This document shows, in pieces, positions 34,846 to 43,252 of a DNA stretch of 64,000 nucleotides; within the stretch, counting starts at the first letter, position 1, and the number at the start of each line of letters is the position of its first letter. The notes below the pieces were generated by a model that searched no databases, was not told where the DNA came from, and saw nothing but the letters and a program-made list of their open reading frames with translations. Source of the DNA: CTSOIL-112 sp964293815 (lineage in GTDB: Bacteria; Pseudomonadota; Gammaproteobacteria; Burkholderiales; Burkholderiaceae); assembly GCA_964293815.1 (NCBI GenBank), contig CAXYYC010000004.1:42076-106075 (forward strand). Reading direction: 5' to 3'. A program made the position numbers and the translations under genes.

Positions 34846-35277
34846 TTACTTGATGTAATAACCATTCACTCGCCATGAACCATCACGCGCACGCATCGGC
34901 GTGACGGTCTCTACCGCTGTGCGATTGGCAAAGCGCGTTTGATATTGAATCACGACATATTCGCCCGTCATCGCATCGGGCAAACTGCGCGTGTATTTGG
35001 CCAATATTGGCTGACGTGACACCACTTTGCCAAATGGCGCGCGAACTTCAGTCACAGTGCTTTGCCATTGTGCGGGCGTCACAGCTTTTTTAAATGGCTC
35101 CGCTGCCTTTTGCCAAGACTTTGGATAATCGCCCCGATCCACGTCAAGCAACCATGTATGTGCCGCCGTCTGGGCATTTTGAAACTCCGTCACTTCATCG
35201 GCAGAGGTTATCGGCGCATGAGACAGCGCCATCAGTGCGCTGACAAGGAATAGACTTTGAGGCAAATGAATGCGCAT
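34846..35277 (-). CDS. DUF4019 family exported protein
   Basis: 143 residues from 35277. Signal peptide with likely cleavage after PITSA. The DUF4019 pattern is clear: AAHTWLLDVDRGDYPKSWQ, FKKAVTPAQW, GEYVVIQYQTRF, then ETVTPM and GSWRVNGYYIK at the end. Function unknown; members are periplasmic. It converges on the chitosanase gene with no terminator recognised. The upstream extension to 35376 overlaps the YkgJ-like gene and is rejected. Confidence 0.88.
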   Translation of the reverse strand: MRIHLPQSLFLVSALMALSHAPITSADEVTEFQNAQTAAHTWLLDVDRGDYPKSWQKAAEPFKKAVTPAQWQSTVTEVRAPFGKVVSRQPILAKYTRSLPDAMTGEYVVIQYQTRFANRTAVETVTPMRARDGSWRVNGYYIK

Positions 35278-35354
35278 ATCGGCTCCTAAAAGATGACTTC
35301 GTCGCATTAAATCAAAAAATACCACCAACCACAACATAACGACAACATGAATAT

Positions 35355-35675
35355 TCATAACGCGGGCAAGCCCCAATAGTGCCGCGCTTGATGACAGCGC
35401 TCGTCCCCTGCTTCAAACTCGCGGCACGATGTTGAACGTTGTTCATAAATCGTACAGCCGACTTGACGCCCTATCTCACCGGATAGGGCGACGCAGCGTT
35501 TCTCCTTTTGATTCGTGCCGCGCATGGCGACGTAGTGGTGGTTGACCGGTTCGGTCATGGTTTCTGGCACGGTTCCGTCTGGGTGTGCGGTGGTTTGCCC
35601 CCAGTAGAATGACACGCGGAAACAGGCGCAACACGCACCGCAATTCAGGCATGGATTACTCATTTTTTGGCTCAT
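35355..35675 (-). CDS. YkgJ-type zinc/iron-chelating cysteine-cluster protein
   Basis: 106 residues from the ATG at 35675, or 102 from 35663. The family cysteine pattern is CLNCGACCACF near the N-terminus, with C-TIYEQRSTSCREF and a final GDERC. The family (UPF0153) is thought to bind a metal; its role is unknown. A MITE ends 8 bases upstream of the ATG, so the original promoter has been displaced. The reading frame extends into the MITE to 35783, but that part is not family-like. Confidence 0.85.
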   Translation of the reverse strand: MSQKMSNPCLNCGACCACFRVSFYWGQTTAHPDGTVPETMTEPVNHHYVAMRGTNQKEKRCVALSGEIGRQVGCTIYEQRSTSCREFEAGDERCHQARHYWGLPAL

Positions 35676-35678
35676 CAC

Positions 35679-35684
35679 ATTATA
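35679..35684 (-). promoter_or_regulatory. Possible -10 hexamer formed at the MITE junction
   Basis: The minus strand reads TATAAT across the MITE edge, its first base being the last base of the element. No good -35 lies 17 bases upstream. It is only a few bases from the YkgJ-like start, so a transcript would be nearly leaderless. Confidence 0.25.
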
Positions 35685-35965
35685 GGAAGCACGGAATAAC
35701 CCCCTACCGCCTGAGCTGGCTGAGTGGCGTAATGAGTAACAAGGCGTAGCGCACAGTCGCGGGGGGCCAGAGACCTGCGTCACAACGTTTTAATCGCACG
35801 CCCTATTACATCACCTCAGCCAGCCCTTCGGGTTCTGGCAAAAAGCACCCAGAACTTTGTTGCAGAATAGGGGCTTCGTAGAACGACTACGACCCCTATC
35901 CTGCGCCGCGTTCTGACTATTTTTTGCTCAGAACTCAGACCGGTTTGGGTTATTCCGTGCTTCCT
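35684..35965. mobile_element. 282-bp MITE with perfect 19-bp terminal inverted repeats
   Basis: Left end AGGAAGCACGGAATAACCC (35684-35702) is the exact reverse complement of 35947-35965. TAT flanks both sides and may be a target duplication. Inside are at least two fold-back stems: GCTGGCTGAG near 35714 with CTCAGCCAGC near 35814, and the imperfect arms around ATAGGGG...CCCCTAT (35868-35899). No coding capacity for a transposase. It lies between the YkgJ-like gene and hemB. No second copy was seen in the window. Confidence 0.8.
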
Positions 35966-36147
35966 TATTTTCATAGGTTTTTTTGCGAGCAAAATTATAC
36001 AATAGGCGCATCGCTTACCAGCGCTGTCTGTACAACGGAGTTGTCATCGGTTTTTTCACCCTTTGCACCAAAATAGGGAGTACAATTTAGATGGTGATTC
36101 TTGCTGTGTTTTTTGATTAATCACCGTTATTTTTACTGCTAAATCCT

Positions 36148-37158
36148 ATGAGTTCGTTTAATTTTCCTAATCGCACCTTTCCTCATACCCGTCCACGTCG
36201 TATGCGTCGTGATGCGTTTTCGCGCAATTTGATGCGTGAGCACACTTTGAGCGCACATGATTTGATTTACCCAGTGTTTGTCACGGAAGGTAGCGGCGTG
36301 CGCGCGGCGATTCCGAGTATGCCGAATCAATTTCGCTTGTCGTTGGATGAGTTGCTGCCTGTGGCGGAGCGTGCGGCGAATTTGGAGATTCCGGCGCTGG
36401 CCTTGTTTCCGGTCGTCGAGGCACATAAAAAGACTTTGGATGGCCGCGAGGCGTTCAATCCGGACGGCTTGATTCCGCGTGTGGTGCGTGCGTTGAAACA
36501 GCGTTTTCCTGAGTTGGGCATCATAACCGATGGTGCGCTCGACCCGTACACGTCGCACGGTCAGGATGGTTTGATTGATGAAAATGGTTATGTGCTGAAC
36601 GACGCCACCACAGAGGTTTTGGTGCAGCAGTCCTTGTGTAATGCGCAGGCGGGCGCGGATGTGATCGCGCCGTCGGACATGATGGACGGACGCATAGGCG
36701 AGATTCGCCGTGCGTTGGAAGCGCACGATTTTCAGTTGACCAAAATCATGTCGTATGCAGCCAAGTATGCGTCAGATTTCTATGGACCATTCCGCGATGC
36801 GGTCGGCTCGGCGGGTAATTTGGGTAAGGCGGATAAAAAGACTTATCAAATGGATCCGGCGAATGTGAACGAGGCTTTGCACGAGGTCGGTATGGATTTG
36901 GCCGAAGGCGCGGACATGGTGATGGTGAAGCCGGGCATGCCGTATTTGGACGTGATTCGCGCGGTGAAGGAGACGTTCAAGGCGCCGACGTTTGCCTATC
37001 AAGTGAGCGGCGAGTATGCGATGCTGTGCGCGGCGGCACAAAACGGCTGGTTGGATTTGGATCGTTGTATGTTGGAATCATTGGTGGCGTTCAAACGCGC
37101 CGGTGCAGATGGTGTATTGACGTATTTTGCGCTGGAGGCCGCTGAACTGCTCCGTTGA
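36148..37158 (+). CDS. hemB: Delta-aminolevulinic acid dehydratase (porphobilinogen synthase)
   Basis: 336 residues. Active-site lysines are in KIMSYAAKYAS and MVKPGMPYLD. The metal-site segment reads DGALDPYTSHGQDG, with aspartates instead of the cysteines of zinc enzymes, so it is the magnesium type common in beta- and gammaproteobacteria. It joins two aminolevulinate molecules into porphobilinogen for haem (and cobalamin for MetH). The promoter region lies between the MITE and the gene; a 7-bp inverted repeat GGTGATT/AATCACC spans 36093-36125. Confidence 0.97.
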   Translation: MSSFNFPNRTFPHTRPRRMRRDAFSRNLMREHTLSAHDLIYPVFVTEGSGVRAAIPSMPNQFRLSLDELLPVAERAANLEIPALALFPVVEAHKKTLDGREAFNPDGLIPRVVRALKQRFPELGIITDGALDPYTSHGQDGLIDENGYVLNDATTEVLVQQSLCNAQAGADVIAPSDMMDGRIGEIRRALEAHDFQLTKIMSYAAKYASDFYGPFRDAVGSAGNLGKADKKTYQMDPANVNEALHEVGMDLAEGADMVMVKPGMPYLDVIRAVKETFKAPTFAYQVSGEYAMLCAAAQNGWLDLDRCMLESLVAFKRAGADGVLTYFALEAAELLR

Positions 37159-37185
37159 TATTTTTATAATATAAAGGAGTTAATC

Positions 37186-38592
37186 ATGGTCACACGAAAA
37201 GAAACAGATTTTTTAGGCGAACGCGAGCTGGATGACACGCAGTATTACGGCGTGCAAACCCTGCGCGGTATTGAAAACTTCCACATCACTGGCGTGCCGG
37301 TCTCGAACGAGCCGTATTTGATTGCGGCATTCGGCTATGTGAAAAAAGCCGCGGCAATGGCCAATCACGAATTGGGTGTACTGCCGAGTGAGATTTATCC
37401 AGCGATTTTAAAAGCCTGCGACCGACTGATTGACGGTCAATACCTCGATCAATTCCCAACCGACATGATTCAGGGCGGCGCGGGCACATCCACCAATATG
37501 AATGTGAATGAAGTGCTGGCAAACGTCGCGCTGGAAATTATGGGTCAGCCCAAAGGCGCGTACCACATCATCAGCCCGAACGATCACATCAATTGCTCAC
37601 AATCAACCAACGACGCCTATCCGACCGCATTCCGCGTGGCACTGATCCACCGCATGAAGGACTACCGCCAAATCGTGCTCAATCTGGTAGATGCCTTCCA
37701 CAGCAAAGGCGAGGAATTCTCCGGCGTGCTGAAAATGGGACGCACGCATTTGCAAGACGCCGTTCCCATGAGTATGGGCGCGGAATTCAAAGGCTTTGGC
37801 AACAACCTGCTCGAAGAAATCGACCGCATTGACGCCTCAACACGCCTGCTCACCGAAGTGAATATGGGCGCGACCGCGATCGGTACATCGGTTAATGCAC
37901 CGACCGGCTATCCGCAATTGGTCGTGCGCTATTTGTCTGAGCTGACCGGCATCGATTTACACCTCTCGCCCGACTTGGTCGAAGCGACTTCCGACACCGG
38001 CGCGTATGTGCAACTGTCCGCGACCATCAAACGCACCGCCGTCAAATTGTCGAAAATCTGTAACGATTTGCGCTTGCTCGCCAGCGGCCCACGCACCGGT
38101 CTGAACGAAATCAATTTGCCGCAGTTGCAACCCGGCTCCTCCATCATGCCGGGCAAAGTCAACCCCGTGATCCCCGAAGTGGTCAATCAGGCCGCATTCT
38201 ACGTCATCGGTAACGACGTGACCGTCACGCTCGCCGCCTCCGCCGGACAATTGCAATTGAACGTGATGGAGCCGGTCTTGGGCTACGCACTGTTCAGCTC
38301 AATCAAAGCCATGGGCAACGCGATGATCGCTCTGCGCGAAAAATGCGTACTCGGCATCACCGCAAACGCTGACCGGACACGCGACATGGTCTTGTCCAGC
38401 TTGGGCATCGTGACCTTGCTCAACCCGATTTTGGGTTACAAAAAATGCGCGGAAATCGCGCGCGAGGGCTATCAGCAAAACAAATCCATCCACCAAATCG
38501 TGGTGCTGGAGCAAAAACTCCTCACGCAAGAGCGTTGGGACGAATTGTTCTGCTTTGACAACCTCATCCACCCGCATTTCCAAAAAGATTGA
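37186..38592 (+). CDS. aspA: Aspartate ammonia-lyase
   Basis: 468 residues, fumarase/aspartase superfamily. The signature loop GSSIMPGKVNPVIPE is complete, with GAGTSTNMNVNEV and GRTHLQDAVP. It interconverts aspartate with fumarate and ammonia. The aspartase rather than fumarase assignment rests on the overall family feel (QGGAGTSTNMN, NPILGYKKC). AAAGGAG precedes the ATG. It lies 27 bases after hemB and may be co-transcribed. Confidence 0.93.
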   Translation: MVTRKETDFLGERELDDTQYYGVQTLRGIENFHITGVPVSNEPYLIAAFGYVKKAAAMANHELGVLPSEIYPAILKACDRLIDGQYLDQFPTDMIQGGAGTSTNMNVNEVLANVALEIMGQPKGAYHIISPNDHINCSQSTNDAYPTAFRVALIHRMKDYRQIVLNLVDAFHSKGEEFSGVLKMGRTHLQDAVPMSMGAEFKGFGNNLLEEIDRIDASTRLLTEVNMGATAIGTSVNAPTGYPQLVVRYLSELTGIDLHLSPDLVEATSDTGAYVQLSATIKRTAVKLSKICNDLRLLASGPRTGLNEINLPQLQPGSSIMPGKVNPVIPEVVNQAAFYVIGNDVTVTLAASAGQLQLNVMEPVLGYALFSSIKAMGNAMIALREKCVLGITANADRTRDMVLSSLGIVTLLNPILGYKKCAEIAREGYQQNKSIHQIVVLEQKLLTQERWDELFCFDNLIHPHFQKD

Positions 38593-38642
38593 TGAGCCAC
38601 AACCGGCACAGTAAAAACCGGTAAAATACCACCGAAAGCGAC

Positions 38643-38670
38643 CCACATTCCCGCGCCAGCGGGAATGTGG
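38643..38670. repeat. 12-bp palindrome after aspA
   Basis: CCACATTCCCGC (38643-38654), loop GCCA, GCGGGAATGTGG (38659-38670). Weak T tail, so a factor-independent terminator is possible but poor. The core ATTCCCGC/GCGGGAAT resembles a dispersed repeat type also hinted at 50043-50067. Confidence 0.75.
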
Positions 38671-38731
38671 CTTTGCATACACGGCGTCCGCAACAACCAC
38701 GCCACCAGTTCACACCCTCAATCAGCCAAAT

Positions 38732-39922
38732 ATGAACGCCTACTATTTTCACACGCAAGCCAACGCCGCATACACGATCAGCACGACCCGTTCTGAGCAA
38801 TGGCTCGCAGCCGGCGGCTTTGTTTGGTTGGACTACCACCATTCCGAAGTCGCACTCGATGAAGAGCATTGGCAGTCTGCCGTGCAATCACTCACCGGCA
38901 TCCCGATTGACGACTACCACGTTTCCGACATCATGAATTTACAGCATCCATCCTCGTTCGATTTGACGGATGACTACGACTTTCTGATTTTTCGCAAACT
39001 GGTTTTGCCGGAGCAACTGCGCCAAACCGCTAACCAAAATGTTCAGCAAAAAAACGCCTTTTCGCCCGATAAAATCAATACCTCGCCGGTGAGTTTTATT
39101 CTCACCGACCATGCGATTGTCACCGTGCGCACCGAACACAGCCCTGTATTTGCGCAGATGCATCAGCGGCTGAATACCTTCATGCAAAGCCACACCGATG
39201 GCATGAGCAAAGAGCACTACCCAAAAGCCAAGCGAGTACCCACTTCGCCGCTCGACCTGTGTTTAAAACTACTGAACGCGCTGATTGACCAATACCTCGA
39301 CATGCGCGCACCGCTGACCGAGCAAATTCAACGCTGGCAAACCGAGCTGTTACAAGGCAACCACCGTTTCTCACAATGGGCGCAATTGCTCAATGAAAGC
39401 GTCGCCCTGCAACAACTCGAAAACCTGTGCGAAGAGCAAATCGACGCACTGCAAGAGTTGCGCGACAACTTCATCGAAGATCAGGTGGACGATGAGAGCG
39501 AGAGTGCGCGCCCGCTGATTCAACCGCAGGGACAACGACGCGACATCATGCTGGTGCGCATCAAGGATTTATTGGAGCATACCGAACGCGTACAGCGCCA
39601 CACCGTGCGTCTGCAAGCCTCATTGCAATCGGCGATTGATCTGCATTTTTCCGCCTCGTCCAACCAAACCAACGAAACCATGCGTTTTTTGGCGATTGTC
39701 ACCACGATTTTTGCGCCACTGACCTTATTGGCCGGTATTTACGGCATGAACTTTGATGTCATGCCCGGTCTACACAACAAAAACGGTTTTTGGCTGATGC
39801 TCGGCGGTATGCTCGCCACCACAATCGGCCTGCTGTACTATTTCCGCCGCCGAAGCCTCGTCGGGCGCGGTCAGAAAAGTATTGCACAATTGCTATCCAA
39901 TCAGCACAAGGAATATTTGTAA
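38732..39922 (+). CDS. corA: CorA-family divalent cation transporter
   Basis: 396 residues. A long cytoplasmic N-terminal domain precedes two C-terminal membrane helices. The pore motif GMN is present in LAGIYGMNFDVMPG. Ends with a short basic tail. The family carries magnesium, or in the ZntB branch zinc; the subfamily cannot be fixed by reading. It stands alone between the palindrome and scoA. No clear ribosome site before 38732. Confidence 0.9.
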   Translation: MNAYYFHTQANAAYTISTTRSEQWLAAGGFVWLDYHHSEVALDEEHWQSAVQSLTGIPIDDYHVSDIMNLQHPSSFDLTDDYDFLIFRKLVLPEQLRQTANQNVQQKNAFSPDKINTSPVSFILTDHAIVTVRTEHSPVFAQMHQRLNTFMQSHTDGMSKEHYPKAKRVPTSPLDLCLKLLNALIDQYLDMRAPLTEQIQRWQTELLQGNHRFSQWAQLLNESVALQQLENLCEEQIDALQELRDNFIEDQVDDESESARPLIQPQGQRRDIMLVRIKDLLEHTERVQRHTVRLQASLQSAIDLHFSASSNQTNETMRFLAIVTTIFAPLTLLAGIYGMNFDVMPGLHNKNGFWLMLGGMLATTIGLLYYFRRRSLVGRGQKSIAQLLSNQHKEYL

Positions 39923-40044
39923 TCTTCGCGCAAAAGCCACCTCTAAACAAATACCAAAATATTCATGGCGCTTGACCGTTTGAGCAGAGGTCACTACAAT
40001 CGCCAGCCGTAACCCCCAGCAACCTGCACCGACATGGAGCGGAT

Positions 40045-40740
40045 ATGAACAAAATTTACCCCAGCGCCAGCGCCGCCCTTGACGGCCTCGTGCGTGACGG
40101 CCAAACCTTCGCCGTCGGCGGCTTCGGCCTGTGCGGCATCCCTGAGGCGCTGATCGCCGCCCTGCGCGACACCGGCGTTCAGCAATTGACCTGTATTTCC
40201 AATAACGCAGGCGTGGACGGTTTCGGTCTCGGTCTACTGCTCGAATCGCGCCAAATCAAAAAAATGATTTCGTCCTACGTCGGCGAAAACAAAGAATTTG
40301 AACGCCAATACCTCGCGGGTGAACTCGAACTGGAATTTGTGCCGCAAGGCACCTTGGCCGAAAAACTGCGCGCTGGCGGTGCAGGCATCCCCGCATTTTT
40401 CACCAAAACCGGCGTCGGCACCATCGTCACCGAAGGCAAAGAACTGCGTGAGTTCAACGGCGACACTTATGTCATGGAGCACGCGCTGACCGCCGACGTC
40501 GCGTTGGTCAAGGCGTGGAAAGCCGATCAATCAGGCAATTTGGTCTACCGCCTGACCGCACGCAATTTCAACCCGATGGTCGCCACAGCGGGCAAAATCA
40601 CCATCGTCGAGGTCGAGGAAATCGTGGAAAACGGTGCCTTAGACCCCGACCACATCCACACCCCAGGCATATTCGTGGATCGCATCGTGCTCAATGCCAC
40701 GCCAGAAAAGCGCATTGAGCAGCGCACAATCCGCTCCTAA
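40045..40740 (+). CDS. scoA: 3-oxoacid (succinyl-CoA:acetoacetate) CoA-transferase subunit A
   Basis: 231 residues. N-terminal family segment VGGFGLCGIPEALIAAL, then NNAGVDGFGLG and GTLAEKLRAGGAGIPAFFT. With subunit B it moves CoA from succinyl-CoA to acetoacetate. That is the last step needed to use the acetoacetate released by the tyrosine pathway encoded downstream. Start has GGAGCGG upstream. scoB follows after 23 bases with its own GAGGAG. Confidence 0.95.
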   Translation: MNKIYPSASAALDGLVRDGQTFAVGGFGLCGIPEALIAALRDTGVQQLTCISNNAGVDGFGLGLLLESRQIKKMISSYVGENKEFERQYLAGELELEFVPQGTLAEKLRAGGAGIPAFFTKTGVGTIVTEGKELREFNGDTYVMEHALTADVALVKAWKADQSGNLVYRLTARNFNPMVATAGKITIVEVEEIVENGALDPDHIHTPGIFVDRIVLNATPEKRIEQRTIRS

Positions 40741-40763
40741 TCCTGCCCACGAGGAGATGACAA

Positions 40764-41414
40764 ATGCCTTGGAACAAAAATGAAATGGCCGCGCGCGCGG
40801 CACAAGAATTACAAGATGGCTTTTACGTCAATTTGGGTATTGGCCTGCCCACCTTGGTCGCCAACTACGTCGATGCCGACACCGAAGTGTGGTTGCAATC
40901 CGAAAACGGCTTGCTCGGTATTGGCCCGTTTCCAACCGAGGACGAAGTAGACGCCGACCTCATCAACGCGGGCAAACAAACCATCACCACTTTGCCCGGC
41001 TCCTCGATTTTTTCCTCCGCCGACTCGTTCGCCATGATTCGCGGCGGCCATGTGAATTTATCCATCCTCGGCGCGATGCAGGTGTCGGCGCAAGGCGATT
41101 TGGCCAACTGGATGATTCCCGGCTCGCGCGTCAAAGGCATGGGTGGCGCGATGGACTTGGTGGCTGGTGCGCAACGCGTGATTATTTTGATGGAGCACAC
41201 CGCCAAACGCAAAGACGGCTCGGGCGAGGAGCACAAAATCATGCCGCAGTGCACGCTACCGCTCACCGGTCAGCGCGTGGTCGATCGCATCATCACCGAT
41301 TTGGGCGTGTTTGACATCACCGCGCGCGGCGTCGAAGTGGTCGAGCTGGCGCCGGAAGTCACATTGGCGTATGCGCAAAGCAAAACCGGTGTGCCTTTGC
41401 TGGCGCGCGCCTGA
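40764..41414 (+). CDS. scoB: 3-oxoacid CoA-transferase subunit B
   Basis: 216 residues. The catalytic glutamate is in QSENGLLGIGPFP. Further family segments are GGHVNLSILGAMQVSAQGDL and GMGGAMDLVAGA. Partner of scoA. It ends 24 bases before the convergent lrp-type gene, and no terminator was recognised there. Confidence 0.96.
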   Translation: MPWNKNEMAARAAQELQDGFYVNLGIGLPTLVANYVDADTEVWLQSENGLLGIGPFPTEDEVDADLINAGKQTITTLPGSSIFSSADSFAMIRGGHVNLSILGAMQVSAQGDLANWMIPGSRVKGMGGAMDLVAGAQRVIILMEHTAKRKDGSGEEHKIMPQCTLPLTGQRVVDRIITDLGVFDITARGVEVVELAPEVTLAYAQSKTGVPLLARA

Positions 41415-41438
41415 CCCACCACTATGCCGCAACCGTGA

Positions 41439-41921
41439 CTAAATCCCACGTTTATGCAATGGCAAAACGTGGGTCGCTTTGATTTCCTGCAGCAAAATAT
41501 TCGAGCGAATCTGCCGCACAATCGGGGCATTGAGTAACTGCTGCATGATGAAGTCATTCAATGCTTTTAAATCCGCCGCCACCACTTTCAGAAAGTAGTC
41601 AAAATCTCCCATCGTGACGTAGCATTCAAGCACATTGGGTGATTGTTGCGCCCATTGCTGAAACTCCTGCGCCGGAAATTTCCCCTGTTTTTCAATCGAA
41701 ACATGAATGATCGCCACCACGCCGAGGCCCGTTTTGTCGCGTGACAAACGGGTCATGTACTGCTCAATCACGCCCAAATCCTCCAAACGTTTGATCCGCC
41801 GCTGACACTGCGAGGCCGACAGGAAAACACAGTCGGCCAGCTCGCTGTGGGTCAATCGGCTGTTTTGCTGTAAGGCATTGAGTAAGCGCACATCAAATTC
41901 ATCCAAAGCAATGGCTTGCAT
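41439..41921 (-). CDS. Lrp/AsnC-family regulator of tyrosine catabolism
   Basis: 160 residues from 41921. N-terminal helix-turn-helix (RLTHSELADCVFLSASQCQRRIKRLE) and a C-terminal RAM domain. It is divergent from hpd, and Lrp-type regulators beside hpd are known to control tyrosine degradation in proteobacteria; the role here is inferred from position. The 167-base gap between the two genes is A+T-rich and suits Lrp binding. The alternative start at 41933 has no better ribosome site. Confidence 0.9.
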   Translation of the reverse strand: MQAIALDEFDVRLLNALQQNSRLTHSELADCVFLSASQCQRRIKRLEDLGVIEQYMTRLSRDKTGLGVVAIIHVSIEKQGKFPAQEFQQWAQQSPNVLECYVTMGDFDYFLKVVAADLKALNDFIMQQLLNAPIVRQIRSNILLQEIKATHVLPLHKRGI

Positions 41922-42088
41922 AAAAATCCCCATAATTTAAATATTTTTGCTAATTTTAATTCATTTCAGTTCATATCAAGCCACTTTATGCGCAAATAAT
42001 TCATGTGCTTATCAGTACAATCTGCCTACTAAAACCTATAACAACCATTCGTTCAATCACGATGAATCACAATAATCAGGAGAGACAA

Positions 42089-43171
42089 ATGCACACTTGG
42101 GACAATCCTATGGGCACCGACGGTTTTGAATTTGTGGAATACGCGTCCGAGCAGCCCGAACAATTAGCCAAATTATTTGAATCGCTCGGCTTCACCGCCA
42201 TTGCCCGCCACCGCAGCAAAAACGTGACTTTGTACCGTCAAGGACAAATCAATTTTATTTTGAACGCCGAACCAAGCGGCCAACCCAAAGCCTTTACCGA
42301 ACAGCATGGCGCCAGCGCCAATGCCATCGCGTTTCGCGTCAAAAATGCCGCAGAGGCATTTGATAAACTGGTTGCCCTCGGCGCCAAACCGGTGCAATCG
42401 GGCACAGGGCCGATGGAATTGCATATTCCGGCGATTGAAGGCATTGGCGGCTCCTTGGTGTATTTGGTTGACCGCTATTTGGACGAAAACGGCCAAGGCA
42501 TCAGCATTTACGACATCGATTTCGTGCCGCTATCGGGTGTGGATCAGCATCCCGTTGGTAAGGGGCTGACCTATATCGATCACCTCACGCACAACGTCGA
42601 GCGCGGCGATATGGACAAATGGGCGGGTTTTTATGAGCAATTATTCAATTTCCGCGAAATTCGCTATTTCGATATCGCGGGCAAACACACCGGCTTGTTC
42701 TCGCGCGCCATGACCAGCCCGTGCGGCAAAATCCGCATCCCGATTAACGAATCAGCCGATGACAAAAGCCAAATCGCCGAATACCTGCGCGAGCACAATG
42801 GCGAAGGCATTCAGCACATCGCACTGGGCAGTAACGATATTTACCGCACCGTGACGCAATTACGCGCGGACGGTATGGAATTTATGCCCACGCCCGACAC
42901 CTACTACGACAACATCGACAAACGTTTGCCGGGGCATGGCGAAGATGTGACTCGCTTGCGCGAACTGCGCATCCTGATTGACGGCGAGCCAATGGACAAG
43001 GTGGGCAAAGAGGATAAACTGCTGCAAATTTTCACGCAAACCGTGATCGGGCCGATTTTCTTTGAAATCATTCAGCGCAAAGGCAACGATGGCTTTGGCG
43101 AAGGCAATTTCCAAGCCTTGTTTGACTCGATTGAACAAGACCAAATCAATCGCGGCGTTCTGAATACCTGA
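42089..43171 (+). CDS. hpd: 4-hydroxyphenylpyruvate dioxygenase
   Basis: 360 residues. Start at 42089 because AGGAG sits 7 bases before; ATGs at 42005 and 42062 lie upstream without support. Iron ligands are the histidines in DHLTHNV and GIQHIALGSND and the glutamate in FFEIIQRKG. It turns 4-hydroxyphenylpyruvate into homogentisate. First gene of the six-gene phenylalanine/tyrosine operon. Confidence 0.97.
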   Translation: MHTWDNPMGTDGFEFVEYASEQPEQLAKLFESLGFTAIARHRSKNVTLYRQGQINFILNAEPSGQPKAFTEQHGASANAIAFRVKNAAEAFDKLVALGAKPVQSGTGPMELHIPAIEGIGGSLVYLVDRYLDENGQGISIYDIDFVPLSGVDQHPVGKGLTYIDHLTHNVERGDMDKWAGFYEQLFNFREIRYFDIAGKHTGLFSRAMTSPCGKIRIPINESADDKSQIAEYLREHNGEGIQHIALGSNDIYRTVTQLRADGMEFMPTPDTYYDNIDKRLPGHGEDVTRLRELRILIDGEPMDKVGKEDKLLQIFTQTVIGPIFFEIIQRKGNDGFGEGNFQALFDSIEQDQINRGVLNT

Positions 43172-43176
43172 TGCGC

Positions 43177-43193
43177 GGGGCGCTTTGCGCCCC
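43177..43193 (+). other. Strong G+C hairpin between hpd and hmgA
   Basis: GGGGCGC, loop TTT, GCGCCCC. It begins 5 bases after the hpd stop. There is no T run, so it is more likely an mRNA stability or attenuation element than a terminator. Confidence 0.55.
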
Positions 43194-43252
43194 AGCACGC
43201 GATCACGACGCACCGCCGCACACCATTGAACCTCGCATTTTCGGAGCACATT

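Noticed and set aside
35703..35783. N-terminal extension of the YkgJ-like protein into the MITE
   Set aside because: The added residues come from the mobile element and do not resemble the family. The cysteine cluster starts right after the ATG at 35675.
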